Virus record (IMG/VR): IMGVR_UViG_3300029914_000002
Span: 1-64,000 of that record
Source of the DNA: a virus
Length of the DNA: 64,000 nucleotides
Strand: one strand, 5' to 3'
The position numbers and the translations under genes were made by a program. The notes below the pieces were generated by a model. It had not been told where the DNA came from. It saw only the letters and a list, made by a program, of their open reading frames with translations, and did not search any database. Positions 40,497 through 49,170 of this stretch are shown here, one piece after another. How positions within the stretch are numbered: position 1 is the stretch's first letter; every line of letters starts with the position of its first letter.

Positions 40497-40984
40497 ATGT
40501 TAAATTTACCTGCTTCTTTTTTAAGTTTATATTCTTCATATTTTTTAGGATAATTATCAATTATATATTGTAATATTATTGGATTTGAACTATTAATTCT
40601 ACTAAAAATATCTAATCCTTTTATATTTTTAGTATTAAGATCAATTCCAGATTTCATTATTAAATCAATAATATTATCAATTTTAAATTTATATGTGGTA
40701 TAATTCCATTGATTATTATCTACAATATGAAATAAGCAATTTTCATTAACTCTATTTGTTAAATTTACATCTGCTCCACTCTCAATTAACAATTTAATGA
40801 TACTATAATTTAATTTAATTACAGCCTTAATTAATGGAGTTCTACTTTTACTAGAATCAAAGCAATTAACATTAGCTCCATCTGTTATTAATTCTCTTAC
40901 TTTTTGTAAAGATGATTTAGATTCAGAATATTTTAATAATTCATCATCTAATTCTTTCTGAGTATATGTTATTAAATGTTTCAT
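40493..40984 (-). CDS. MKY/KFN ankyrin-repeat protein
   Basis: 163 residues. The start is divergent (MKHLITYTQKELDDELLKY). Ankyrin units include ELITDGANVNCFDSSKSRTP, LLIESGADVNLTNRVNEN and LIMKSGIDLNTKNIKGLD. The end YPKKYEEYKLKKEAGKFNI matches the 40044 product. A protein-binding role is inferred. Confidence 0.85.
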   Translation of the reverse strand: MKHLITYTQKELDDELLKYSESKSSLQKVRELITDGANVNCFDSSKSRTPLIKAVIKLNYSIIKLLIESGADVNLTNRVNENCLFHIVDNNQWNYTTYKFKIDNIIDLIMKSGIDLNTKNIKGLDIFSRINSSNPIILQYIIDNYPKKYEEYKLKKEAGKFNI

Positions 40985-41499
40985 ATGTTAAATTTATTTG
41001 CTTCTTTTTTAAGTTTGTATTTTTCATATTGCGTAGGATATTTATTCATAATTTCTTTTGAATGTTTTATAGTTAAATAATCAAGAAATTCCAATTCATA
41101 TTTATTAATAATATTCCAATCAGCTCCTTCTTCTATTAATAATTCCATAACATCATAATGATGTCTATCTGCAGCCCATATTAATGCACTTTTATTATCA
41201 CAATCAACATAATCAATATTGGCGCCAGCATTCAATAGTTCTGTTGATATTTGTGCATATAAATTATAATATTTAGATATATTATTTTTTATATAACAAC
41301 TTAAAATTGAACATTTAATTAACGGAGTTCTATTCATCCAATTTACATCAATATTATCAATAATACATCCATTATCAATAGCATTTCTTATTTTTTTTAA
41401 TAATTTTATAGCATCTGATTCATAATATATTTCATCTTCTAAAATATAATTCAAATCAGAATTCATTATAGAAATCTCAAATTTTTTTAAATATTTCAT
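40981..41499 (-). CDS. MKY/KFN ankyrin-repeat protein
   Basis: 172 residues. MKYLKKFEISIMNSDLNYI; ankyrin units VDWMNRTPLIKCSIL-like, ELLNAGANIDYVDCDNKSAL, ELLIEEGADWNIINKYE; end YPTQYEKYKLKKEANKFNI. The region between the last repeat and the KFNI end is nearly constant among the ankyrin members. Confidence 0.85.
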   Translation of the reverse strand: MKYLKKFEISIMNSDLNYILEDEIYYESDAIKLLKKIRNAIDNGCIIDNIDVNWMNRTPLIKCSILSCYIKNNISKYYNLYAQISTELLNAGANIDYVDCDNKSALIWAADRHHYDVMELLIEEGADWNIINKYELEFLDYLTIKHSKEIMNKYPTQYEKYKLKKEANKFNI

Positions 41500-42002
41500 A
41501 AGTTAAATTGTTTTGCTAATTTTCTATCTGGATATTTATTATAAAACCAATTCCAATAACCTTCCAAATCATTATATGGTAAATTATTATTATAACATTG
41601 AAATTGTGTTACAGATTCTGGTAATTCTGGCAATTCAGATAAATTATTATTCTCGCATAAAAAATATTCTAAATTACTTGGTAATTCTGGCAATTCTTCT
41701 AAATTATTACCACCACAAGATAAATTTATTAATGATTTTGGTAATTTAGGCAATGTTTTTAATTTATTCTCATGAATATATAATCCTGTTAATGTATCTG
41801 GTAATTCTGGCAACGTTTTTAATTCATTATTACCACAAAATAATTCTTCTAAATTACTTGGTAATTCTGGTAATGATTTTAATTTATTGTGATGACAATC
41901 TAAATATGTTAATGTATCTGATAATTCAGGTAAAGACGTTAAACCTTTATTAGCAAGATTGAGTTTTGTTATTATATTTTCAAATCTTTTTATATATTTC
42001 AT
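41496..42002 (-). CDS. MKY/KFN leucine-rich-repeat protein
   Basis: 168 residues. After MKYIKRFENIITKLNLAN come about six 20-21-residue repeats of the bacterial L-P-x-L-P type (LTSLPELSDTLTYLDCHHNK, LKTLPELPDTLTGLYIHENK). The end is RKLAKQFNL. LPxLP repeats occur in secreted effectors such as IpaH; no ligase domain is present here. Protein binding is likely. Confidence 0.85.
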   Translation of the reverse strand: MKYIKRFENIITKLNLANKGLTSLPELSDTLTYLDCHHNKLKSLPELPSNLEELFCGNNELKTLPELPDTLTGLYIHENKLKTLPKLPKSLINLSCGGNNLEELPELPSNLEYFLCENNNLSELPELPESVTQFQCYNNNLPYNDLEGYWNWFYNKYPDRKLAKQFNL

Positions 42003-42376
42003 ATGTTAAATTTATTTGTATCTTTAAGATATGGTAATGCTTCTTTACTTGTTAACTTCCATTTTGAATTTAATGTTGTAATATTTCTAATTTTATCAAG
42101 TGTCATACTTGATAAAATATTAGGTTGTATATATCTATCTATCTTAAAATCAATTTTCATAAGAATATTATATTCCTGTACATTAGCTGCATAAGCTATA
42201 ATTTTAATAAAACTTTTATGATAAAATATATCATAATCTATATTATTTTCATCTAAAATATCAATGTGCTCATATAGATCTTCATATACATTTTCATATT
42301 CAAAATATGTTTTAAACATTATATTATATCCATTTCTATCTATTTTCTTATCTTCATATTCTTTTATATATTTCAT
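41999..42376 (-). CDS. MKY/KFN-family protein, unknown body
   Basis: 125 residues. MKYIKEYEDKKIDRNGYNIM start and LKDTNKFNI end. The middle (EHIDILDENNIDYDIFYHKS...IIAYAANVQEYNILMKID) could be degenerate ankyrin helices. Function unknown. Confidence 0.75.
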   Translation of the reverse strand: MKYIKEYEDKKIDRNGYNIMFKTYFEYENVYEDLYEHIDILDENNIDYDIFYHKSFIKIIAYAANVQEYNILMKIDFKIDRYIQPNILSSMTLDKIRNITTLNSKWKLTSKEALPYLKDTNKFNI

Positions 42377-42801
42377 AAGTTAAATTTATTTGTAGCGTTA
42401 TTTAATTCCCATTGATAATATGTAGTTTCTTTTAATTCTTCAAATTTATCTTGAGAAACTTTTAACGATGATGATATAAATATTTTTTCAAATGAAGAAG
42501 GATATGTGTTTATTATTTCCCTTCCAATATGAATTTTTTCATTTTCTTTTAATTCATGTTGATCTAGTTCACATATATAAGAAATAATATCTACATTCAG
42601 TTGAATACATTCATCAAAAATTTTTGGAGATAAAATTCTGCATAGTGCTAAATAATTATTTTGCTTGTTAAATTTCCAATTATAACTACCGGATTTATAT
42701 ATCATATAAAATCCTGAAGGATATTCAGTTATAAAATCATTAAATTGAATTTTTGATTTTATTTTATCTTTATAATTCTCATATATTTTAATATATTTCA
42801 T
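42373..42801 (-). CDS. MKY/KFN-family protein, unknown body
   Basis: 142 residues. MKYIKIYENYKDKIKSKIQF to WELNNATNKFNL. The middle (ICELDQHELKENEKIHIGREIINTYPSSFEKI) contains the 'YPxxFEK' element that the ankyrin members have near their ends. Function unknown. Confidence 0.75.
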   Translation of the reverse strand: MKYIKIYENYKDKIKSKIQFNDFITEYPSGFYMIYKSGSYNWKFNKQNNYLALCRILSPKIFDECIQLNVDIISYICELDQHELKENEKIHIGREIINTYPSSFEKIFISSSLKVSQDKFEELKETTYYQWELNNATNKFNL

Positions 42802-43142
42802 AAGTTAAATTTTTCTTCTGCTTCTTTTTTAATTAAATAGTTATTATATTCATTTGGATAATTTTTTATAATATTTTCATATTGCTTATCAGTCAATAAA
42901 TATGTAAAATAGTAACCTTTATTATTTTTAACATTCCAATCTGCTCCTGCTTCAATTAAAATGTTAACTATCTGCATATAATCATGCTGTGCTGCATAAA
43001 ATAATGGAGTACGACCATCAATAGCTTTAATATTTATATCAGTGCCAGTACGAATTAAATGTTTAATTCTATTAATATCACCTTTTAAAATTGCATTAAA
43101 TAAATCAATGCCTTTATCTTCAAATAATTTTATATATTTCAT
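42798..43142 (-). CDS. MKY/KFN ankyrin-repeat protein
   Basis: 114 residues. MKYIKLFEDKGIDLFNAILK; repeats HLIRTGTDINIKAIDGRTPL, ILIEAGADWNVKNNKGYYF; end YPNEYNNYLIKKEAEEKFNL. The shortest and most canonical ankyrin member. Confidence 0.85.
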   Translation of the reverse strand: MKYIKLFEDKGIDLFNAILKGDINRIKHLIRTGTDINIKAIDGRTPLFYAAQHDYMQIVNILIEAGADWNVKNNKGYYFTYLLTDKQYENIIKNYPNEYNNYLIKKEAEEKFNL

Positions 43143-43450
43143 ATGTTAAATTTATTTATATTCTTCCAAAGTTCTGGATCAGTTGACATTCTAAAAAATG
43201 GTTCTTCTTTAAAATTATTATGAGTTATCCAATTTTCAACAGTAAATTTATTAATATCACTAGATCCATTATAATATCTAAATGGTGGATATTCTAAATC
43301 TTCTATTTTTGCAAATGTATATGTGATTCCATTATAATCAATTAATTTAACTAAATATTTTTTATTTTTATTATAATTACTATTAAAACTATAATATGAT
43401 CCAATATTAAGATTTAATTCTATTTTTTCAAATGTTTTTATATATTTCAT
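43139..43450 (-). CDS. MKY/KFN-family protein
   Basis: 103 residues. MKYIKTFEKIELNLNIGSYYSFNSNYNKNKKYLVKLIDYNG, a variant of the KOW-like body (NIGSYYSF for VGDYVSI), end LWKNINKFNI. Function unknown. Confidence 0.75.
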   Translation of the reverse strand: MKYIKTFEKIELNLNIGSYYSFNSNYNKNKKYLVKLIDYNGITYTFAKIEDLEYPPFRYYNGSSDINKFTVENWITHNNFKEEPFFRMSTDPELWKNINKFNI

Positions 43451-43857
43451 ATGTTAAATTTATTTGAACTTATTATCAAATCAAAATCATCTTTATTTAT
43501 TTGATTTATTATATAATCAACATGTTTAGCTGTTATGCTAAATGTATATATACAATTATATTCATTTTTAACTAAATCTAATCCATCTATAGTTTCAAAA
43601 TATTCTTCAATAATATTAAATTCATCATGAATATTTGATAATTTCAAATAAGTTTCTCCTAATATTATAGCAAATTCAAATGTTGTTGAAGAAGGTGTCT
43701 TTGAATAAAAAGATATTTCATTATGATATTTATATATTTTATTATAATTTGAAGTTAGATTAAAATCTAATGATAATATAAAATTTACTAAAAAATTCAT
43801 AAAATAAGCACTATTATCAGTTAAATCATATTTCTCAAATGTTTTTATATATTTCAT
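43447..43857 (-). CDS. MKY/KFN-family protein, unknown body
   Basis: 136 residues. MKYIKTFEKYDLTDNSAYFMNFLVNFILS to DLIISSNKFNI. It has a mixed helix-strand body (EFAIILGETYLKLSNIHDEF). First gene of the nine-gene ATGA-linked chain running down to 40044. Confidence 0.75.
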   Translation of the reverse strand: MKYIKTFEKYDLTDNSAYFMNFLVNFILSLDFNLTSNYNKIYKYHNEISFYSKTPSSTTFEFAIILGETYLKLSNIHDEFNIIEEYFETIDGLDLVKNEYNCIYTFSITAKHVDYIINQINKDDFDLIISSNKFNI

Positions 43858-43875
43858 ATTATTATTTATTATTTA

Positions 43876-45525
43876 TTATTTATTATTATTATTTAACTTT
43901 TCAATTGCTTCATTCATAATATCATCTGTTATACCTAATTCATGAGTGGTTTTAACAATATGTTTTTTATTAAATACATCATATAAATCATGCTTATTAT
44001 CATCTATAATTATAAAATTACTAACTATTTTATTATTTTTCAACCAATCTTTTATATCGGCACCTCTTTTTTTAGATTTGTCATTTGGAACACAGTCATA
44101 TATTTTATATTTAAAACCTGCTTTTTTCATCATATCTTCTATTTTACTTTTAGGTTTATCATCTCTATATGATGAAGATAAAACAACTTTAGCATCTGTT
44201 TTTTCAATTATTGTGTTTAAATTACTCATGGCAGTTTTACTCCATTTATCAGGCTCATTAAAAAATTTATGATAATTTACATCAGAATTTTTATTATAAG
44301 GAATAAGTGGTCCATCAATATCTTCAAATATTACTTTTATTCCTCCATCTTTTTCTTTTTCTTTATCTTTTTCAATAGTTTTTATTATACCATTAAATGA
44401 TTCTAATCTGGAATAATTTTCATCATCTGCATCTATTATTATCCAAGGAGCATTTTTAGTATTTGTTTTTTTGAAAATTTCATTTATATATTTAGTAAAT
44501 TCGTCCCATTTATCTAAAGTTTGTTCATCATTCTTACTAAATTTCCAATATTTTAATGGGTTAGATTTTCTTAATTCAAACCTCATTTTTTGTACATCCT
44601 GAGATATAGAAAACCATATTTTTATAAGTATTATATCATCATCAATTAATTTATCTTCAAAATTATTGACTTCTTTCATGAATTTATTATATTTATCTTC
44701 ATTTGAATATCCCATTACAGGTTCTACATAACCTCTTGTATACCAAGATCTATCAAAGAACACAATTTCACCGTTTTTAGGTAACACTTTTTCATATCTT
44801 TCAAACCAATTATCACTTTCTTCTTCTGAAGGAATACCAAAAGTTTGAACTTTAAAATGCTTAGGATCAAGAAATCTTGTTATATTTCTAATTGCAGATC
44901 CTTTTCCTGCTGCATCTCTACCTTCAAATATAATTAACACTTTTTTATTATTATATACAATCCACTCTTGTAATTTCAATAATTCTATTTGATATTTATA
45001 TTTTGTTTTTTGATAATCATCAAAAGGTACTTTATTTATTTTAATATCTATTTTATTATATGGTTCATATGACTTATCAGTTTCAATTTTATTGTAGAAA
45101 AATTCATAAGTGTTATCTATATATCTATCAACATTATCAAGATATGCTTTGAAAACACTATCTGCATTCTTTATATTAATATCAAATGAATTTGTTATAG
45201 AATATATTTTTAGAATATCATTAGCAAATTTACCTAATCTCATCTGTTTAATTATATCATCATCTACATTATTTAAAAAATCTTTAAATAAATCTTTAAA
45301 TTTACCCATAGTATTTTTATTATAATTATTTAATAAATATGTTTTATATGATTCTAAATCTTCTTTAATTTGAGTTTTATAGAAATCTAATGTGTATTTT
45401 TTATCAATAGATTGCTTCAAATTTATAATTAAGCTTTTAAAAGAATGAATAAGGTTTTCCAATTCATCTTTACTACGATGAAAAAAAGCTTCATTTAGTT
45501 TATTATAATCATTATAGTTTAACAT
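43876..45525 (-). CDS. PPK2 kinase fused to a HAD (SAK-type) domain
   Basis: 549 residues. The start MLNYNDYNKLNEAFF is like the short N-terminal peptides of neighbouring genes. Residues 15-160 are a helical region of unknown role. Residues ~165-390 are polyphosphate kinase 2: FEGRDAAGKGSAIR (Walker A, 200-213), FDRSWYTRGYVEPV (Walker B and lid). Residues ~397-549 are a HAD domain with FEDIDGPLIPY, KVVLSSSYRDD and FIIIDDNKHDL, like the HAD domain of multi-domain RNA-repair proteins. PPK2 makes NDP/NTP from polyphosphate. I know of no described PPK2-HAD fusion. Confidence 0.85.
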   Translation of the reverse strand: MLNYNDYNKLNEAFFHRSKDELENLIHSFKSLIINLKQSIDKKYTLDFYKTQIKEDLESYKTYLLNNYNKNTMGKFKDLFKDFLNNVDDDIIKQMRLGKFANDILKIYSITNSFDINIKNADSVFKAYLDNVDRYIDNTYEFFYNKIETDKSYEPYNKIDIKINKVPFDDYQKTKYKYQIELLKLQEWIVYNNKKVLIIFEGRDAAGKGSAIRNITRFLDPKHFKVQTFGIPSEEESDNWFERYEKVLPKNGEIVFFDRSWYTRGYVEPVMGYSNEDKYNKFMKEVNNFEDKLIDDDIILIKIWFSISQDVQKMRFELRKSNPLKYWKFSKNDEQTLDKWDEFTKYINEIFKKTNTKNAPWIIIDADDENYSRLESFNGIIKTIEKDKEKEKDGGIKVIFEDIDGPLIPYNKNSDVNYHKFFNEPDKWSKTAMSNLNTIIEKTDAKVVLSSSYRDDKPKSKIEDMMKKAGFKYKIYDCVPNDKSKKRGADIKDWLKNNKIVSNFIIIDDNKHDLYDVFNKKHIVKTTHELGITDDIMNEAIEKLNNNNK

Positions 45526-45613
45526 TAGGCACTAATATTTTTATTTGTATTATATATAAAAAAATAAGATCGTTATTTTATATTAAACTATTTTTATTTA
45601 TGAATAATTATTT

Positions 45614-45621
45614 ATATCTTT
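45614..45621 (+). promoter_or_regulatory. Possible -7 element before the 45706 gene
   Basis: TATCTTTG in the divergent gap between the PPK2 gene (minus) and the 45706 gene (plus). No good -33 element. Confidence 0.4.
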
Positions 45622-45705
45622 GTAATCTTAAATATTTTTAATGCTTATGATAAAAAAATATCATAAATATTATATTAAACTTTATATTAATTAAAAAATA
45701 AAAAT

Positions 45706-46152
45706 ATGAAAAATATTGAAAAAACTAAATTTGAAATTAATAGTATAGACTTTAGTAATTTGAATGACACTGATTCAAATAATTTAAAAATAGAGTTATT
45801 GAAATATAATGATGATGAATTAAAAGAATTATTATTATATATAATGGACGATAAATTATCAATAAACATAAATATGGATAGTGATCCAAATTTAAAAATA
45901 CTATTTGATGATAAAAGAATTATGAATATTCTTGAAACCATGTATGATGAAAATAAAAAAGAAATGGATAATATAGAAAAAAATACTCCAAATTTTAAAG
46001 CTATATTATGCGTTGGATTAGGATATGATATTTCAGGGTTGACTGATGAAAATATTAAAAATATTCTTGAAAATGAATTTGGTGATAAATCAAAAATGAT
46101 ATTAACAGCAATGAGATTAGCATTCAAATTTGGTAAATGCTCTAATGAATAA
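45706..46152 (+). CDS. Hypothetical acidic protein
   Basis: 148 residues, MKNIEKTKFEINSIDFSNLND, acidic helices, then FKAILCVGLGYDISGLTDENIKNILENEFGDKSKM. The last part looks like a small helical bundle. Own transcript between two minus-strand genes. Not recognised. Confidence 0.75.
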   Translation: MKNIEKTKFEINSIDFSNLNDTDSNNLKIELLKYNDDELKELLLYIMDDKLSININMDSDPNLKILFDDKRIMNILETMYDENKKEMDNIEKNTPNFKAILCVGLGYDISGLTDENIKNILENEFGDKSKMILTAMRLAFKFGKCSNE

Positions 46153-46167
46153 TAAAATAATATTTAT

Positions 46168-46202
46168 TAAAAAAGTTCAAGTAAATTACTTGAACTTTTT
46201 TG
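46168..46202. terminator. Bidirectional terminator
   Basis: AAAAAAGTTCAAGTA / TACTTGAACTTTTTT between convergent genes. Its stem TCAAGTA/TACTTGA is the same as the hairpins repeated in the RNA array at 49.5-51.9 kb. Confidence 0.85.
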
Positions 46203-46205
46203 TTT

Positions 46206-46805
46206 TTATAGTTTTCTATTTTTTATTTTGTAAAATTGAAAATCATTTGGTAAATTTTTATTTGGAAAATAATAAGTTAATGTATCATTAGTAGGCGATA
46301 TTATTTGTTTGTAAAATCCATTAGGAACATGAGCACCAGATTTTAGAATTAATAAATTTCCAGTAAAATCTAATACAACTTTAACTGTCAATTTTTTATA
46401 TTTAGTAAATAGAGTAGTTCTTTCATAGTTTTCTAAATGTTCCCATGTTACTCTATTTAATGTATAATATTGCAAAGAGCAATTTAAATATGAAAATGTT
46501 TCATATAAATGATTTTTAGTATCAGAAAAAGTTGCGGCTGGAGCTAAATGTCCTTTATCCCATACATTATTCAAATAATCCGCATTAGTTGAAGTAATTA
46601 TACCTGGAACTTCATAAAAATCCATTCCTGCTCTTGAAACATTCTTTGTCACATTAGTTATATAATAAATAACCCAATTAGGTTGCTTATATACCTCATT
46701 GTATGATACAGTATAAATGTCGTTTTTGACTATAACATTAGTTCTTTGAGAAAAAGAAAATAATGTTGCAAACATAAAAATTAATAATATTGATAATTTT
46801 TTCAT
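46206..46805 (-). CDS. Secreted DNA/RNA non-specific endonuclease (NUC1-type)
   Basis: 199 residues. MKKLSILLIFMFATLFSFSQ is a signal peptide. WDKGHLAPAATFSDTKNHLYETF contains the D(R/K)GH catalytic motif with the general-base His, and NCSLQYYTLNRVTWEHLE holds the metal-binding Asn of the beta-beta-alpha-metal fold. Exported to the periplasm or outside, where it could cut competing DNA or host nucleic acid. Confidence 0.85.
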   Translation of the reverse strand: MKKLSILLIFMFATLFSFSQRTNVIVKNDIYTVSYNEVYKQPNWVIYYITNVTKNVSRAGMDFYEVPGIITSTNADYLNNVWDKGHLAPAATFSDTKNHLYETFSYLNCSLQYYTLNRVTWEHLENYERTTLFTKYKKLTVKVVLDFTGNLLILKSGAHVPNGFYKQIISPTNDTLTYYFPNKNLPNDFQFYKIKNRKL

Positions 46806-46863
46806 AAGATTTTTTATTTTATATATTAATATATATAAGTATCAAAAATAAAATTTATAAAAT

Positions 46864-47163
46864 ATGAAATATATAAAAACTTTTGAATTCGTTAGCAGAG
46901 AAGTAGATTTACCAATAGGATATTATGTTATTCCTGCTCTTAAAGGAATAAATTATGATATTCAATATAAAAATAAAATCAGTAATAATATTTTTCAAAT
47001 AATAAATAAAAGTAAGACACAATTTAAAATTGATTTTAAAGATTATTATCATGAAGATGGGTTTTGGATTGACAAAAAAGATGTTTATAAATTCTCAGGA
47101 AGTAAAAAAGTACTACAAGATAAATTGGAATTAATGAAACAAACGAATAAATTTAACTTATGA
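46864..47163 (+). CDS. MKY/KFN-family protein
   Basis: 99 residues, MKYIKTFEFVSREVDLPIGYYVIPALKG to LELMKQTNKFNL. The plus-strand version of the family, with PIGYYVI in place of VGDYVI. ATGA overlap with the next gene. Confidence 0.75.
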   Translation: MKYIKTFEFVSREVDLPIGYYVIPALKGINYDIQYKNKISNNIFQIINKSKTQFKIDFKDYYHEDGFWIDKKDVYKFSGSKKVLQDKLELMKQTNKFNL

Positions 47164-47552
47164 TAACAAATTTTAAACTATATGAAATAATAAAAAAATC
47201 TCCAACTAAAAAAGCATTAGCAAGAGATTATAAAATAGGAGATTATGTTATATGTGAATGTAAAACATCATTTACATTTCCTGAACTTCCTGAACTTAAT
47301 GAATTTACATTGAATAATATCGGACAAATAATAGATATTTTGGATATAAGAAGACGTAGTGATATTTATGTTGTTCAATTTGATTATATTCCAGAAATAT
47401 TAAGACCTGGATTCCAAATCAAATATAATAAAGCTGATATAAATAAAAAATATGAAAATTCAATAACTTTTAATAGAGAAGATATAAAATATTTATCAGA
47501 TGATAAATCAGATTTAGAAACATTAATATCAGCAAATAAATTTAATTTATAA
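47160..47552 (+). CDS. MKY/KFN-family protein, variant start
   Basis: 130 residues. The start is MITNFKLYEIIKKSP in place of MKYIKTFE. Then KIGDYVICECKTSFTF, IDILDIRRRSDIYVVQFDYI and the end ISANKFNL. It shows that the start tolerates change while hydrophobic-x-x-F-K-x-Y/F-E spacing is kept. Confidence 0.75.
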   Translation: MITNFKLYEIIKKSPTKKALARDYKIGDYVICECKTSFTFPELPELNEFTLNNIGQIIDILDIRRRSDIYVVQFDYIPEILRPGFQIKYNKADINKKYENSITFNREDIKYLSDDKSDLETLISANKFNL

Positions 47553-47553
47553 T

Positions 47554-48093
47554 TTATTTATATAAAATATTTTTCATATTTTTTGCATTATCTGATTGAC
47601 CATCAAACGCTTCTACTTCCCAAGGACGTTGATCATAATTCATATCTGATATATCAACCACTTCATTCAACCATAAATATGCACCACTTTTGCTAATGAT
47701 TAATGTTTTATCATAATATTGTTTTAAATGAATTAATTCATGAGATAATATAGTAATATTTTGACTTCTATCATAATTTCCAATAAGAATATAATATATA
47801 TCATTAGAATCCACTATATATGCTTTTAATTCAATATCTTCTCCATTAATTTCTTCTGATGTCTGTTGAATATTTTTAATTATAACAGTTACGGTATCAA
47901 TTTTAAGTGATCTTAGTCCTGATTCTACTATAGTATCTAAATATGATTTATTAGTTAAATTATAAATATGATGATATTTATAAAATTCAATTTTATCAAA
48001 TGGTTTATCTTTAACTGTAGATAATTTATAAATTATAAATGTAACTATTAGTAAAGATAAAATTATTATTCCAATTTTTATTATTTTGCTCAT
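47554..48093 (-). CDS. Membrane-anchored zinc metalloprotease-like protein
   Basis: 179 residues. One N-terminal membrane helix (IGIIILSLLIVTFIIYKL). The rest is outside the inner membrane, with LSHELIHLKQYY (HExxH) and RPWEVEAFDGQ near the end, the third ligand region of this zincin type. Bacterial relatives are DUF4157-like or 'eCIS-type' proteases. The target may be an envelope protein. Confidence 0.75.
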   Translation of the reverse strand: MSKIIKIGIIILSLLIVTFIIYKLSTVKDKPFDKIEFYKYHHIYNLTNKSYLDTIVESGLRSLKIDTVTVIIKNIQQTSEEINGEDIELKAYIVDSNDIYYILIGNYDRSQNITILSHELIHLKQYYDKTLIISKSGAYLWLNEVVDISDMNYDQRPWEVEAFDGQSDNAKNMKNILYK

Positions 48094-48617
48094 TTGTGAG
48101 TTATTTTTTTTAAAGATTCAATTATTAAATTTATATTAGCATTAATCCAACCGCATAATTGATTAGATATTATATTCTCAGTTTCTCTATCCTTTTTAGC
48201 TAAATTTAACCAATATGATAAAGGTTTTACTGCTAAATTATATTTATTACCACCTAACCATAAAGAATTGATTGTAGCAGAATATTTATTTGTTGATCTA
48301 TTTATTCCATTTGGATTAACTTCTATGTTTTTTATTACATTAAATATAGTATTTGTAGGATCTGATTTTTTTAATTGAATTATCATTGCTTCATCTTCAA
48401 TAATCTCATCATTAATGAGTCTATTTAGAGAATTTATTGATATTATTGATTTAGTAACTACTTGTTCAGTTAATTTACCAATAGGTAATAATAAATTTTT
48501 AAGTTGTTCTATTAATTTATTTGCTTTTATTCCTGCGTTATACCTAGTATTTTCAGGAGTAAAACCATCAGTTAGTACATCTTCATTGTATTTATCAAAA
48601 CTTTTTATATTTTTCAT
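48090..48617 (-). CDS. Hypothetical protein with MKNIKSFDKYNED start
   Basis: 175 residues. MKNIKSFDKYNEDVLTDG resembles the MKYIKxFE starts. The body is helical (NKLIEQLKNLLLPIGKLTEQ) with LWLGGNKYNLAVKPLSYWLN. It overlaps the metalloprotease gene as ATGA. If the start is a capsid-targeting peptide, this would be an internal virion protein. Confidence 0.75.
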   Translation of the reverse strand: MKNIKSFDKYNEDVLTDGFTPENTRYNAGIKANKLIEQLKNLLLPIGKLTEQVVTKSIISINSLNRLINDEIIEDEAMIIQLKKSDPTNTIFNVIKNIEVNPNGINRSTNKYSATINSLWLGGNKYNLAVKPLSYWLNLAKKDRETENIISNQLCGWINANINLIIESLKKITHK

Positions 48618-48650
48618 AATACCATATATATTAAAAAATAAAAATCAAAT

Positions 48651-48824
48651 ATGCAGGACGATAAAAAATGGTTAGAAGATATTAATGACGATATGATATG
48701 TGAAGTTTGTGGGCATAAAAATAAAAATTGTACATGTAAAACTCAAAGAACTAATAATATAATTATGACAATTGGCGTTATTCTTCTTGTGTTAGCTTTT
48801 CTTGCATTAGAATTTTTAGTATAA
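48651..48824 (+). CDS. Zinc-finger membrane peptide, 57 aa
   Basis: MQDDKKWLEDINDDMICEVCGHKNKNCTCKTQ has CxxC...CxC zinc ligands. IIMTIGVILLVLAFLALEFLV is a C-terminal membrane helix. Likely tail-anchored with the zinc finger in the cytoplasm. Confidence 0.65.
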   Translation: MQDDKKWLEDINDDMICEVCGHKNKNCTCKTQRTNNIIMTIGVILLVLAFLALEFLV

Positions 48825-48840
48825 AAATAAAATAAATAAT

Positions 48841-49170
48841 ATGATTAAAGTTTATATTGCATCTCCTTATACAAAAGGAGATCCTGCAGTTAATGTCAAA
48901 ACTCAAATTGATATGGCAGATGAATTAATAAATAAAGGATTTGCGCCATTCGTTCCATTATATTTCCATTTTCAACATATGCATCATCCCAGACCATATG
49001 AAGATTGGTTGAAATTAGATTTAGAATGGATAAAAAGTTGTGATTGTATATTAAGATTACCAGGAGAATCAAGCGGAGCAGATAAAGAAGTTGATTTTGC
49101 AACTAATAATGATACATTAGTATTTTTCTCAATGAAAGATTTATGTTTTTATTACGATATAGAATATTAA
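48841..49170 (+). CDS. Nucleoside 2-deoxyribosyltransferase-like (DUF4406-type)
   Basis: 109 residues. YIASPYTKGDPAVNVKTQIDMADELINKGFAPFVPLYFH, YEDWLKLDLEWIKSCDCILRLPGESSGADKEVDFA: the standard order of this superfamily with the catalytic Glu in the last segment. It may cleave or transfer nucleoside bases. Last gene before the RNA locus. Confidence 0.85.
   Translation: MIKVYIASPYTKGDPAVNVKTQIDMADELINKGFAPFVPLYFHFQHMHHPRPYEDWLKLDLEWIKSCDCILRLPGESSGADKEVDFATNNDTLVFFSMKDLCFYYDIEY

Noticed and set aside
41513-41953. Plus-strand open frames opposite the LRR gene
   Set aside because: They are low-complexity shadows of the LPxLP repeats on the minus strand.
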